A stretch of DNA of 64,000 nt, from the NCBI GenBank assembly GCA_033239125.1, contig BSWB01000004.1:122149235-122213234 (forward strand), given 5' to 3'. Both the position numbers and the translations under genes were made by a program. Under the pieces are notes generated by a model. That model was given only the letters and a program-made list of their open reading frames with translations. It searched no databases and had not been told where the DNA came from. This DNA comes from Fagopyrum homotropicum (lineage: Eukaryota; Streptophyta; Magnoliopsida; Caryophyllales; Polygonaceae). This document shows, in pieces, positions 34,234-46,660 of the stretch (its first letter is position 1; every line of letters starts with the position of its first letter).

Positions 34234-35037
34234 AGGAAGAGTCCCTACATTGAGCCAACGACGTAAAACAAAGGCGCTACTCGGGAGGCAACCCGAAGGA
34301 ATAAGAAGAGGAGTTTCTGTCAAGAAAACCGCCCCTGTGGTGACACCCATGGTCAGCGCCGCCCCCGGCGCTGGGCCAGCGTCTGCTCACGTTGGCCACC
34401 ACCCCCGCGTTGACACCCTATGCCCCTGCGGCGGCCACCCTTGACACGCATCCTCAGCTCCGCCCCCGGCGCTGAGGCTGCGTACCCCATCTTCCTTGTC
34501 ACCGCCCCCGCGGTGACAAACGCCGCCCCTGCGGTTTCATTTAGGAAAGAAAAAAAAATACACTTCCCAAAAATAACCTACATTTACCGCCCTCTTCACT
34601 CCCTCTCCATTCATTCTTCTAAACCTAGCCACCACACCCTTGCGCCCTCCGGAAGCTCTCGCACTGCCCTGTCCAGACGCTGTTGCGCCACCTCCGGCAA
34701 CCTAGTTGCAACGCCCCTTTTTGCGACACCAACCCTCTCCACCACCACACACAAACACCACCTCAACCCTCTCACTCTCAACATCAACTGCCCCATCTCC
34801 GGCGACGTCTGAAACGGCAAGGAAGACGCCGGAAACAGCCCCATCACCACCACCTTTGCCGAACTCCCAAATCGCCCTCCGCTCTTCGCCCGCCCCTGCG
34901 CTAGCAAGCCTCCGCCCCTGTGTCGTGCTGCCCCTACGCCTGTTGCAGCCGCCCCTGCGGAAAATACAATAGAGGGTTCATTTCTTACTCGATTTTCTGA
35001 AATTTCTAATTTCTTTGATTGTTCAAAACTGCAAGAG
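34234..35037 (+). promoter_or_regulatory. Post-gag hairpin and B-motif spacer of B2
   Basis: Hairpin H1 at 34269-34295 in its variant form (CTCGGGAGGCAACCCGAAG). B motifs at about 34330-34540 (CCGCCCCTGCGG near 34524) and 34898-34965, the last ending 73 bp before the ATHILA start. Open frames cross this GC-rich stretch, but composition and position match the motif spacers of A1, C2 and D, so I do not call a gene. Confidence 0.6.
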
Positions 35038-35282
35038 ATGGAGAATCAGAAGAAGTATAAGTTTTCAGAAGCCGAGATGACACGGTATAGGATTGCACAA
35101 AGTCGGGATGTGTATGCAACCCGATTTCTGGACGTTCCTACTTTGGAATATTTGGGCATGTTGGAGAGCATGTAGGAATTTCTCAACAACGCCGGGCTCG
35201 GGGATTTTCTGACAACGACTGCCCCAACATACCCCGAGCTTAGCCGCCAGTTCATTGCCACCTTCAAAATGGAAACGGTGGA
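35038..35282 (+). pseudogene. ATHILA-type gene of B2, 5' part
   Basis: It begins MENQKKYKFSEAEMTRYRI; TAG at 35173-35175 is in frame. It continues NNAGLGDFL...YPELSRQFIATF, parallel to LDRAGLLVF...ITREVVTSF in A1. It is cut at 35282 by D, and the frame resumes exactly at 60451. Confidence 0.8.
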
Positions 35283-36926
35283 TGATGACATGAATTATAT
35301 ACCATTATAATCATGCATATTGTAGAGGTTTACCTCGATTTACCTTGCATTTAAGGAGAACTTGTGTACCTTTTGTGTTCTATTCAATAATATTTCAGAA
35401 ATAGAGGTCTACACGAGTTTTGGTTGAATGATAGGTAAATGGAGTGGATTTGAAAGCAAAAATGGAGCAAGGAGCATCGAAGGTCATTAAGGAAGCTAAA
35501 GGAGTCTTAGAGGAGTCACAAAGAGCAAAGGAATTGCGTAAAAGAAGCACAAGGAAGAGGAAGAAAACAAGTCAAAAGACGAGCACTTTCTGTTGAAGAA
35601 AATCGTGCCATTTACTATATAAATCGGACGATTTTTATCATTAAAAATCGAACGGTTTTATGTATGAATCAGCCAGCCCGATTTACTTTGTTTTTCAGCC
35701 AAATAAAAAGACGACACAAAGCCCATCAACTTTAGGCTCGAGAAGGGTTTTGCCAAACGGCCCACTAGAAAGAAACTATAGTTTGGAAACCTGGGAACGA
35801 AATCGAGGAGGCTGCAGCGGGAAATCTTTACACGTTAGTGAGAGATTGAAGATTCGGGAAGAAGGATTGAAGCACTTTTGCCGGGAAGTCAATCTTGATC
35901 ATATTTGTGAAATTTCTGTATTCCATTGAAGTCTTTGTGGTTTTTGAACACAATATTGAGTAAATTGAGAGATATATTGATTACATTTGAGATTGGTTTA
36001 CAGATTTGAAGGTTATTGAGTTTTTATTCAAGATTCGGGTTTATTTGAATTATTTCACTCAATCTTTAATTTGATTTGATTTTGAAAATGGTTGGCTAAA
36101 ACCATTGTGATTCTGGGGAGAATAGTTGATGATTGAGGCTTAGATGATGATAGACTGAACTCATTCAAACATTTGGACCCTGAGAGTTTAGATTTTAACT
36201 TTGCGACAAACAGGAAAATCGCCCTCTTCTTGAATAAATCGTCCGATTTATTTGTGGTAGGTCGATTTAATACCCTGTCGAGCTTTAATTGATTCATTCC
36301 TTAACCAAAGTTAACCCTGGCCTAAATCCCAACCTTTATTAACCTTTTTAACCTCTAATTAAATGTATGAAGAGACTTCAAACTTGATTCTACATTTAAT
36401 AGATTAAGATTTCAAGATTTGGGTAATAGAGAGACTCAACATCCTTTATTAAGATTTTAAGTGTGCTTTCTATTCTTTATCTTGGAGAGTCATATCCTGA
36501 GGTTTTAGATAGTTAGTTTGAACATAATTCTTGTCTTTAGATCTTTCTATATTGCAGCCTCAACAACCCTTATAGAGAGAACCTTTGGATTCGATAAATA
36601 GGTTTCGGAACTTCACCGTACGATACTTACCTTTGAACATATAATCTTGGCAATATAAACTATGTGCTTATATCACTTAGAAGTGTCTTAAATCAAAAGC
36701 TAAAATCGGATACTTGAACCCTTGAAATCATTTCCCCCTTTATTAATCACAAAAGCTTTTGCATTCTCGCTAGATAATTGAATTTGAATTTACTCTCACC
36801 AAATCCCTGAGTTCGACTCTGGAATTCTTACCTTACTACAGCCGATCCGTACACTGCGGGTTCGCTTTGCTTTGAGTTCTAGATATAAATATTAAGACTT
36901 TGACGCACACACTTTTCGGGCGAACA
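35283..36926 (+). repeat. 5' LTR of D
   Basis: It starts TGATGACATG; the TSD match fixes the start three bases before the TGACATG that is easiest to see. Motif clusters at 35598-35690 and 36213-36262, the latter with perfect 9-bp arms AATAAATCG/CGATTTATT around TC. It ends GGGCGAACA. Confidence 0.92.
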
Positions 36927-36932
36927 AGTTTT

Positions 36933-36950
36933 TGGCGCCGTTGCCGGGGA
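36933..36950 (+). other. Primer-binding site of D (tRNA-Asp type)
   Basis: TGGCGCCGTTGCCGGGGA, six bases after the LTR. A TTTGCAGGT that could act as a 3' splice site lies at about 37034, just before the gag start; a similar TTTTGCAGGT precedes gag in C2. Confidence 0.85.
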
Positions 36951-37053
36951 TTTGGTCTAGACCAAATTCGGTTTTCGGTTGTCTAGATTGAAAGCTCTTG
37001 CTCTTGTAATTTGATTAGTCTACTTGAGTGATCTTTGCAGGTTCTGTAGGTAT

Positions 37054-38870
37054 ATGCGAAAGACTAGATCCACTAAAAATCTAGTTCCTTTCAATCCCGA
37101 ATTGGAGAAAACTTTAAGAAGAAAGTTGAAGGAAAAGAAAATGGCTGAAAATAACGAGAGAAGCATCCAGGCTGAGTTAGATGAAGCTCAACGTCAACTA
37201 AAGTTGAGTGAGAAAGCTCGTGTAGATGCTAAAACGAGTCATCAATTCCAAATTGATGAACTCAGGGCTATGATGTTGGACATGAAGTTGGAATTGAACG
37301 AATCCAGGAAGAAGAAGAAGAAAGTTAAGACACCGACTAAGTCCATTAGGAATGATTCATCCGATGATGAAGAACTTGACCCGGACATGCCGGCACTTGA
37401 GGAGATCGATCCAGTGATTCATCCTGTTCAAAACACCCCAAGACCACCGGTTGTTCCTCGCTTCCCAACTAGGGATGTGAGAGTTGCTAATGAAGGTGAT
37501 AGACCCCGAACTTTGGGGCAACAGATGGACCCAATTCAGCAACCACGCCGTCTAGGTGTGGATTTCGGAGTTGAAGACATCCAGGAGTTTAGCTTCTCAC
37601 CGCAAGTTATCACCATGGTTCGACAAAGTCAATATGGCGGAGCAAGTGCTGAATCTCCACATCAACACTTGCAAAATTTCGAGATTCTCATGGAGACTAT
37701 GAAGCCGAAGAAGGCTACTACAAGCAATTACAAGATCAAACCATTCTTTTTTCTTTGAAGGACAAAGCTCTAGCTTGGTACCAAACACTTCCAGCTGCAA
37801 AGTTGGCCACATGGGAGGATTTATCTTCGGAATTCCTCACCAAGTTCTTCCCGCCATCCAAAACGGCGGAATTGAGAGGTAAGATAAATGCTTTTTCTAT
37901 GAAACCTAACGAAAGTTTGTTTCAATCTTGGGAAAGGTTTCAGGATCTCTTGTTGGATTGCCCACACCACGGCATTTCAAAACTAGAATTATTGGAGATC
38001 TACTATAAAGGACTGGATGTGGAAACACAATTCAACCTCCAATCTCTCTCTTGTGGCACATTCTTGGACATGAGAGAGGATGACGCTTGGGACTTCATTG
38101 AGAAGCAAGCCCAAGTGATTGAGAAGTATTCCCACCGGAAGGTGGAACCAAATAGCCGAAATCAAGGTGATCCAGGAGTTAAATTGAACCATGCTTCTCA
38201 AACACAAATATTTTCCCTCAACAATGAGATCAAAGAGTTGAAGGAAGTAATCAAAACGAGTCTTCAAAAGACTAAGGAGCAAGAAGCCAACTATATGGGA
38301 AGGGACAACAATCAAAGGAATGACTACCGGAACAACAACCGGGGATCTAACTGGAATAGCAACAATAGGAACTCCAATAGCAACAATTGGAGGTCAAATC
38401 AACAAACTCCAGGTAATCCTTATTCCCATACTGAAAAAGCTCTAACACCTCCATCTTCTTCTACTCCTTTGAAAAGCCAGGAACAATCATCAAATGGATC
38501 GAACAAACCCAATCCCATGTTGGAAACGATCCTAGGGAAACTACAAGGATTGGAGAGCTATATAACTTCGGTTGATAAAGCTCACAATGCTTTGGAAAGC
38601 CAAGTATTTAGCAAAACCGGAGAAGTTCCAAAAGACCAAGGGAAACTTCCCGGGAAGACGGAAGATAACCCAAAGGGAAGGGTTATGGCAATCACTACTA
38701 GGAGTGGCGTAACAACTACCGATCCTCAACCTAAAGTAGTTGAAACCACCACCAAAGAAGGAGAGGGAAAAGAGAAGGAAGATATCTATGTTCCTCCTCC
38801 CGCCTACAAACCACCTCTACCATTTCCTCAATCTAGAGCGCGTGCACGCCTAGATAAACACTTCGGTAAG
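37054..38870 (+). pseudogene. Gag of D
   Basis: It starts MRKTRSTKNLVPFNPELE. An N-terminal coiled-coil-like stretch (about residues 25-90, rich in Lys/Glu) is followed by an acidic linker, then the capsid gag domain (FEILMETMKP..., LKDKALAWYQTLPAAKLATWEDL, FLTKFFPPSKTAELRGKINAF). A one-base frameshift at about 37745-37757 in a T-rich run splits 37054-37758 from 37755 onward. After the capsid region come Asn-rich repeats (NNNRGSNWNSNN...) where B-family Gags have a CCHC knuckle; no knuckle is visible in D. The MAITTRSG segment marks the gag-PR linker. Confidence 0.87.
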
Positions 38871-39563
38871 TTTATTGAACTTATGAGTAAGCTGCATATT
38901 AATATACCTTTTATGGATGCAATTTTAGATATGCCAGCTTATGGGAAATTCCTCAAAGAGATCTTCTCTAACAAGAGGAAATTAGAAGACATTGGAGAAG
39001 TCAAGATGAGTATGGAGTCATCCGAACTCATCAAGACTATGACGGAGAATATGCCACCTAAGCTACGTGATCCAGGATCCTCTTGCATACCCATCACTTT
39101 GGGAGAGGCCACTTATGATGCACTTTGCGACCTTGGAGCAAGTGTGAGCATCATACCACTTGCTTTATGCAAAGCAGTTGGTCTAGGAGAGCCTAGACCG
39201 GTGAAGATCACACTCTACATGGCTGATCGTTCCATCACTAAGCTAGTTGGGATATTAGAAGACATTCCTGTAAGACTCGGTAAGTTTTACATTCCTATAG
39301 ATTTTGTCGTTCTTGACATCCCTGCAGATTATCCAGTTCCCATCATTCTTGGGAGACCATTCCTTGCAACATCCGGGTGCATGGTAGATTGCAAGAATGG
39401 CCAGCTATCCTTCAATATAGGTGAAGAGAAAGTGGAGTTCATACTCTCCTCTTTGATAAAGGAGCCAGCCTTGAGAGAAGATGTCTTTGACATCTTTGAT
39501 GAAGAAGAATCTAAAGAGGTAGTAAGTTCAATCTTAATGAATTTCAAAAGGTTCTTAGTATGA
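38871..39563 (+). pseudogene. Protease of D pol
   Basis: Same frame as the second gag piece. Aspartic protease active site CDLGASVSIIPLALC at about 39126, then ADYPVPIILGRPFLATSGC. The frame ends at 39561-39563 through a one-base deletion; RT continues in another frame from 39560. Confidence 0.88.
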
Positions 39564-41374
39564 GCATCATGGAGGAAGGAGTAGAACATGACTGTGAAAA
39601 TGATGTGAGAGCATTAGAAGATATGGAGGAAGAATCAAGAACGGGATTTGAAGAGTTGGAATCGACCCAGGAAACTGTGAAAAAAATCGACCTGCACGAA
39701 TTAAATCGTTCGATTTTTGAAAAGGTAAGTCGATTTTCGACAACAGGAAGAAAAATCGACCCACAAATCGTCCGATTTTCTTCAGGGGAGGTCGATTTAT
39801 CGAAGAATTCTCCGAATCCTACAAACTTGACTGCAGTTGTTCTCAACTCTAATGATACACCCTCCCCACCTTCAGAGGCTTCTCCCATGACATTGGAAGG
39901 TCATGAATCATCGGTCAAAGCACCTCCATCATTGGAATTAAAGCCCCTCCCTACACACCTAAGGTACGCATTTCTTGGCACTAATTCTACATATCCGGTT
40001 ATAGTTAATGCAAATTTGGACGATGTTGAGCTAGAGAAGCTCATGAATGTTTTAAGGCAACATAGGAGAGCATTAGGCTATACTATTGATGATTTGGTAG
40101 GTATAAAACCTTCCCTATGTATGCATAAAATTTTAATGGAAGAGGACTACAAACCTTCACGTCAACCTCAAAGACGGTTAAATCCGGCAATGAAGGATGT
40201 CGTGAAGAAAGAAATCCTTAAGCTACTTGATGCAGGTATCATCTTCCCTATTTTCGATAGCAAATGGGTGAGCCCAGTACAGGTAGTACCAAAAAAAGGA
40301 GGCATTACCGTTGTTGCCAACAAAAACAACGAACTTATTCCCACAAGGACAGTTACAGGGTGGCGAATGTGCATCGACTACCGTAAGCTGAACGTGGCTA
40401 CTAGGAAGGACCACTTTCCCCTTCCTTTTATTGATCAAATGTTGGAAAGGTTAGCCCAACACTCTTACTTTTGTTATCTAGATGGATATAGCAGTTTCTT
40501 TCAAATTCCCATTCACCCGGATGATCAAGAGAAGACGACTTTCACATGCCCTTGGGGTACATTCGCCTATAGAAGAATGCCGTTCAGTCTATACAACGCT
40601 CCAGCAACCTTTCAAAGGTGTATGATGGCAATCTTCTCTGAATACGTAGAGAACATCATGGAAGTTTTTATGGACGACTTTTCGGTATACGGTTCTTCCT
40701 TTGATAACTGTCTCTCTAACCTTTCATTAGTTCTTAAGACATGTGAGGATACTAACTTAGTTTTAAACTGGGAAAAGTGTCACTTCATGGTCACTGAAGG
40801 GATTGTGTTAGGTCATCTAGTATCACAAAGAGGAATAGAGGTTGATAGAGCTAAGATAGAAACTATTGAAAAGCTACCTCCTCCCTCTTCTGTAAAAGGA
40901 ATAAGAAGCTTCTTAGGACATGCAGGCTTCTATAGGAGATTCATAAAGGATTTTTCTAAGATTTCAAAACCCTTAACTAATCTTTTAATGAAAGACGCAA
41001 CTTTCGAATTTTCGAAAGATTGTTTAGATGCTTTTTACAGGATCAAAGAAGCTTTGATTTCAGCACCAATCATTCAACCACCCGATTGGACTCTTCCTTT
41101 CGAGGTTATGTGCGATGCAAGCGATGTCGCTATAGGAGCCGTACTTGGACTGAAGAAAGATGGTCGCACTCATGTCATCTACTATGCTAGCAAGACGCTA
41201 GACGAGGCTCAATATAACTATGCTACCACAGAAAAAGAACTCTTAGTTGTAGTTTACGCTTTTGAAAAGTTTCGTTCCTATCTTGTAGGTACAAAGGTGA
41301 TTGTCTATACAGATCATTCAGCAATACACTGCTTATTCATGAAGAAGGATGCGAAGCCAAGGCTTCTAAGATAG
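39564..41374 (+). pseudogene. Reverse transcriptase and RNase H of D pol
   Basis: An 1.8-kb open frame with full RT blocks: PSRQPQRRLNPAMKDVVKKE, WRMCIDYRKLN, FQIPIHPDDQEKTTFTCPWG, PATFQRCM and the catalytic FMDDFSVYG (about 40668-40680). The connection FLGHAGFYRRFIKDFSK follows, then RNase H (CDASDVAIGAVLG, YATTEKELLVVVYAFEKF, YTDHSAIHCLF). A TAG at 41372-41374 sits at a conserved Trp, after which the same frame continues. The PR-RT linker (39680-39800) encodes the D palindromes, AAATCGTTCGATTT at 39703-39716 and AAATCGTCCGATTT at 39765-39778, in frame. Confidence 0.92.
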
Positions 41375-42844
41375 ATCTTACTCTTACAAGAGTTTGATTT
41401 GGAAATTCATGATAAGAAAGGGTCGGAAAACTCCGTTGCTGACCATCTTAGTCGTCTTCCACACCTCACCGACGAGACGGATGAACTTCCTATAGACGAC
41501 TCATTCCCTGACGAGCAACTACATGAGATTGAAGAGTGTCTTCAACACATCTCAAAAGGTAATGATCCATGGTTTGCTGACATTGTAAATTACCTTGTTT
41601 ATCAGGAGATTCCCCCCGGACTTTCGTATGCTCAAAGAAAGAAGTTCTTTAAGGACGTCCGACACTTCTATTGGAATGAACCTCTTTTACTCAAAAGAGG
41701 CCCCGATGGCATATACAAGAGATGTATTCCAGAAGATGAAGTGGAAAGTGTCATCCGCCATTGCCATTCTCTTCCATGTGGAGGACATGCTAGTTCCCAC
41801 AAGACTTGTGCTAAGGTACTTCGTTCCGGTTTCTTTTGGCCTACACTATTCAAAGATGTGCAAAAATATGTTGTTGCTTGTGATGCTTGTCAAAGGACAG
41901 GTAATATATCTAGAAGGAACGAGATGCCTCTCAATAACATACAAGAAGTAGAGATCTTCGATGTATGGGGAGTAGACTTTATGGGACCTTTCCCATCTTC
42001 TTGCGGGAACCAATATATACTTCTTGCCGTAGACTATGTCTCAAGATGGGTTCAGGCAATCGCTTCTCCTACTAATGATGCAATGGTAGTGGTGAAGTTC
42101 TTCAATAGAACGATCTTCCCAAGGTTCGGAACTCCCCGAACCATCATTAGTGACGGAGGAACGCATTTCACAGCCCGTCGATTCGAGACTCTATTGGCTA
42201 AGTATGGGGTGACCCATAAGATAGCTACACCATATCATCCGCAAACTAGCGGACAAGTTGAGATATCCAATAGAGAGATCAAGGGAATTTTAGAGAAAAC
42301 TGTCTCTAAAACAAGGAAGGATTGATCAATGAAGCTTGACGATGCATTATGGGCGTACAGAACCGCCTTTAAGACACCGATAGGTATGACTCCATATAAT
42401 CTCGTTTATGGTAAATCTTGTCATCTTCCTGTAGAGCTAGAGCATAAAGCATATTGGGTCATCAAGTGGCTCAACTTTGACATGAAAGAAGCTGGAGAGA
42501 AGCGACTTCTAGATATCAATGAGCTGGATGAGATCCGGCTAAATGCGTATGAAAACGCAAAGATCTACAAGTAAAGGACGAAGCGTTGGCATGATAAGCA
42601 CATCATTCCAAAGGATCTGAAAGAAGGAGATAAAGTCCTTCTATTCAACTCAAGGCTTCGACTATTCCTAAGTAAGCTTAAATCCCGTTGGACAGGACCT
42701 TATGTAATTAAACAAATTTTCCCCCACGGTGCAGTTGAAGTATGGGGTGAACAAAGCGGAAATTTAAAAGTTAATGGCCAACGGTTGAAGAAATACACAC
42801 CAGAAGCTCCGGTCGAGGAGATAGCTCCTATCCTCCTCCATTGA
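41375..42844 (+). pseudogene. RNase H end and integrase of D pol
   Basis: Same frame as RT, broken by TGA at 42323-42325 (a conserved Trp) and TAA at 42572-42574; the natural end is TGA 42842-42844. It holds the HHCC finger (HCHSLPCGGHASSHKTCAKV...CDACQRTGN) and the core (VDFMGPFP, ISDGGTHF, SGQVEISN) with all three acidic residues. The C-terminal domain GPYVIKQIFPHGAVEVW follows. There is no chromodomain. Confidence 0.9.
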
Positions 42845-43769
42845 ACACAAACCATACACCGTCCAGCTAAAGACGATAAACCAAGCGCTTCTTGGGAGGC
42901 AACCCATGATAGTATTTATTTCCCTTCTTTCATCACTTAGTTAGCTTAGTTTAGTTGCTTTGTTTCTTTTATTTTCGCTTTTATTTATTCCTCGATGCAT
43001 TCTTGGTTTGTCGTGTCATTAATCGCAGGAAATTAGGTCCAATTTGAGAGATCCATGGAGTAAGGGAGCATAAATTAGTTCAAATCTCAATTTTCAAGAA
43101 AAACAAGGAAGGAAATCGAGTTACATAAAATAAATCGTTCGATTCAGGAACAGAGCAAGTCAATTTTTGACAACAGAAAGAAAAATCGACCACCAAATCG
43201 ACCCCCTCTACAAAAATCGTCCGATTTTCCTTGTGTTCAGAGAAAATGAAAGAAAAATCGCCCCGACGATTAAATCGACCCTAAAGATCGTCCGATTTTC
43301 TTCATTAATTCTCGAGCCTATAAAAAGACTTAAACACTCGATTCCCTCATTCCAAAACACCTTCACTCTCGATTTCTCTCTCTCAAAAGCTCCGAAAATC
43401 GCCCACCCCCTAAATTCATCATTCCTTAATCGTTTTGAACGATTCTTGGCTCCAAACTGAAGCATTTTCAACAAGGAACAAGGATTTAGCAACAACAAAC
43501 TCATCAATCGACTCTTCCATCCGGAATTCAGGTTTTTCATTCCGAAACCTAAGTTTCTCATTCGAATTTGAATCTTGCTTAGAAAGTGTTTGTTTGCTGA
43601 GATTGATTGAGGGGTTTGCTTAGGAATTACTATAGGAGACTGAGTGTGGTGATAGTTGAGTCAGAACTTTACAGAATTGTGAGAATCATAGAAATCGACA
43701 GAAAAATCGACCTAACCCAAAAAAATCGTCCGATTTTTGCCAAGAACAGGCCGATTTTTAGTTGCAGAA
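42845..43769 (+). promoter_or_regulatory. Post-pol hairpin and D-motif spacer
   Basis: Hairpin H1 at 42881-42906 (TTGGGAGGCAACCCA). D motifs at about 43120-43305 (for example AAATCGTTCGATT at 43132 and several AAATCGACC half-sites) and at 43688-43760 (AAAATCGTCCGATTTTT near 43723), ending 10 bp before the ATHILA start. No supported gene is seen. Confidence 0.65.
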
Positions 43770-44150
43770 ATGGATATTGTGAAGAGAATAACTAGAAATA
43801 CGGGGAAGAAGAAGGGATCTTCTTCCAAAGCTCCTCCCCGACCTCCACCACCCTCTCAAACCATTCCAAAACTTCCACCTCCCGCATCCAAACACAAGAA
43901 AAGATATGAACGTATCTTAGATCGCCCATTCACCCCTCCTCGATACATTGTGCTGGACGACTTAGACCCCTTGTTTGTTCGAGAGGATGTGGACATGATG
44001 TTAGATAAAGCTGGGCTGAGTTAGTTTGCTATGATAAGAGAAGATGCTTACATCGAGATCACCTTAGAATTCCTTAGCACATTCGAGCATGACCCTAGAG
44101 AGAGAGCGGTCTCTTTCCGCCTCATGAACCGCAACCATGCTATGAGTATA
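43770..44150 (+). pseudogene. ATHILA-type gene of D, 5' part
   Basis: It starts MDIVKRITRNTGKKKGSS, then a Pro-rich linker, RYIVLDDLDPLFVREDVDMMLDKAG, a TAG at 44022-44024, and REDAYIEITLEFLSTF...SFRLMNRNHAMSI. Cut by C2; the frame resumes at 56347. Confidence 0.87.
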
Positions 44151-44886
44151 TGATAGCATGAATTATAGTCTATATTTTGGGGTTTGTTTGGACGTTTTAT
44201 CTTCAATAATCTGCATGTTTGAACATGAGGATGAGTAACTCGGCACCATTCACATAGCCGGGTGTTTGTGTCTTGCCAAAGTCGGATTGAGCGATATTCC
44301 TAACGGGTCATGGTATGTGCATCAAGGGTTTGATGCATCTCAAGAAATTGATGATTGTTGATTTCCTAGGCTTCGGTTATTGTGCACCTCTGTCCATGCA
44401 TCCCAAAAAGTAAAGTAAAAGAAAAAGTGTGAAATAAGCAAAGCTTATTGGTGGAAGATGTTGAAAGTCAAAGTGAAAGTGAAGTATATCCTTTTCCCGG
44501 ATTCTAGCACCACATTACCTTACATACATCCCTACCCTACACGTTTCTTGACCTTTCTTTTGGGAAGCCCTTGAGACCTCGAGCTTGTTGATTGACTTAG
44601 TGGTTTAAACTGGATTATGCATGATTAATTTTGATAATTATGACTTATTATGCATTCTATGATTTTATGCAAAGATGAACAACTTTCTTATATTTATAAA
44701 ATGTTTTAATCATATTTTGATTTTTAAATTCCATGAAGTATTCTCTTAGAGTGATCTACGATTGTTGCACACCAAAAATGTTTTGAAAGACTTTTCATTG
44801 ATTTTCTTGACTTATAATCCATTCTACCTTGCCTTTTATATGCGGAACTTGCTTGGGGACAAGCAAGGGCTAAGTATGGGGTATTT
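44151..44886 (+). other. Remnant of the first unit of C2 (LTR start fused to 3' UTR)
   Basis: 71 bp match the start of the 44887 LTR, then the sequence jumps to the conserved 3' UTR block (44222-44405, with ACTCGGC/GCCGGGT). A hairpin (44848-44867) and AAGTATGGGG (44872-44881) follow, directly before the full LTR. The first bases after the junction (GAACATGAGGATGAG) look more like D (58139) than like C2's own copy (53925). Confidence 0.8.
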
Positions 44887-46636
44887 TGATAGCATGAATT
44901 ATAGTCTATATTTTGGGATTTGTTTGGACGTTTTGTCTTCAATAATCTGCATGTTTGTATGTATATTATGTGATTATATTACCATTTCATCTACCTTTGC
45001 GGGAATCGAGGTCTACACCTAGTTTTGTTGTAATCGTAGGTAAAATGGCACGTTTTGCATCAAAAAGGAGCAAAAGGAGCTATGGAGTCATTGAAGCTAC
45101 ATTCAGGAACATAAGGAAACATCCAAGAAGCAAAGCCATGGATTAGAGATTCACTTTGGACCAGATTTGAGAGATTTCACATTTAGTTGTGACTCACCTC
45201 GGTTGACTACAGATTCACCGCGACCGAGGTGATCCAGAGAAGTCGACTCGACCGAGGCAAACACTTGGGACGCGGCGAGAATATTTTATTCTTGGTTGAG
45301 ATCTTTTATCTTTGGAAAGAGATCTTATATTTTTGGGCTTGGCTCCTAGAAGGAAGAAGATATGCTAGATCATATATTTTACCTATTTTTATGGGAGGAG
45401 ATCTTTCTAAGATATCTTATCTTTGGAGAGTAATTTTCCTATAAAAAGGGTTGGATTTTCCACAAATCCACATCATGCTATACCACCGATCAGGGTTTAT
45501 ACACCGCAGCAGCCATACTCCAGTTGGGAGATTTGAAGAACCTTTTTGAAGGTTGAAGGAAGAAAGTCTAGAGATTTTATAGCTTTTGAAGGGTTTTTGT
45601 AAGATTATCTTAGATTCCCTTCCTTGTTGTTTGTCTTGTTGGATTTCTATCCAAGGAACGCTTGTGTTTTATAATTGATTCAGTTATTGAAGCCTTTCTC
45701 TTAAGGTTTTCTTGTTCAATTATTCTTTTTCTTCCCATATACTTGATTAATACTTTCATGATGATGAGTGGCTAATCTCTTTGTGTGATTCTAGGGTGAT
45801 TGGCTGAAGGTTGTGGGAAAAACAATGATAGAATGATCTTAATCACAGTGGGACCCTGAAAGTTCGAGTCTTTAACCTTAACCCTAAGCATCTCGCTCAG
45901 TCGATGAACATCTCAGCCGGGGTGGAATTTGGCTGACCGAGGTGACTTATCTGATCCGAAACTGAGAGTTAAGTGTTAGAGTTTGCCAAATCCTTTTCTT
46001 ATTACACCTTTCCTGGTTCAATGCAAGTCTAGGATGAGACTTACCCGGTAATTCCTTTGTTTGTTTACCTAATATCATAAGTGTAGGTAATAAAGGTTTA
46101 TCCTTTATTGGGGTTTGAGTGTGCTTCCATCCCATCTTTGTGAGTTAGCCTGAGACTTACCCGGTAAAGGTTGATTCTATTCCCTTAGATGGCGTGTTAG
46201 TTTGAGGTTATAGTTCTTTATCTTAATTCCTTGAGACTTACCCGGTAATAGGAGTTACGGTTTGGGATTAGTGAGTAGTGAGACTTACCCGGTGATCTAT
46301 TCCACTTTAGTAACACCTTCCCTATGCAAAAACCTCAGCTTTGTCCGCTTATCTTTAGATCTTGAGTTGGAACCACAACTAGATGCTTTAATCCCTAGAA
46401 TTGCATATTTCCTTTATTGACTTTTATCATCTTTGATTGTTTTAATTGCTTGTGGTTAGTGATTGTCTTAAGCTTTTACGTAATTGGACTTTGTTTCACT
46501 AAGTCCCTGTGATCGACCCCTGGAACTTCTTGCTTTTTACTACGATTGACCCGTACACTGTGGGTTCGCATCCTTGTTTTAAGCTTACTTCTAGGGTTAT
46601 AAATTTAAAGCTTGCACACACCGTTTGGAGCGAACA
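44887..46636 (+). repeat. Internal (5') LTR of C2
   Basis: 1750 bp, the same length as 54592-56341. TATAAAAA at 45440-45447. Motif clusters at about 45195-45265 and 45890-45945. Four GAGACTTACCCGGT copies at about 46035-46300. Confidence 0.92.
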
Positions 46637-46642
46637 AGTTTT

Positions 46643-46660
46643 TGACGCCGTTGCCGGGGA
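46643..46660 (+). other. Primer-binding site of C2 (one mismatch)
   Basis: TGACGCCGTTGCCGGGGA, the tRNA-Asp PBS with one G to A change. Confidence 0.82.

Noticed and set aside
34250..34972. Several overlapping open frames after B2 gag
   Set aside because: Composition follows the B motif, frames overlap on both strands, and the position equals the non-coding spacers of the other elements.
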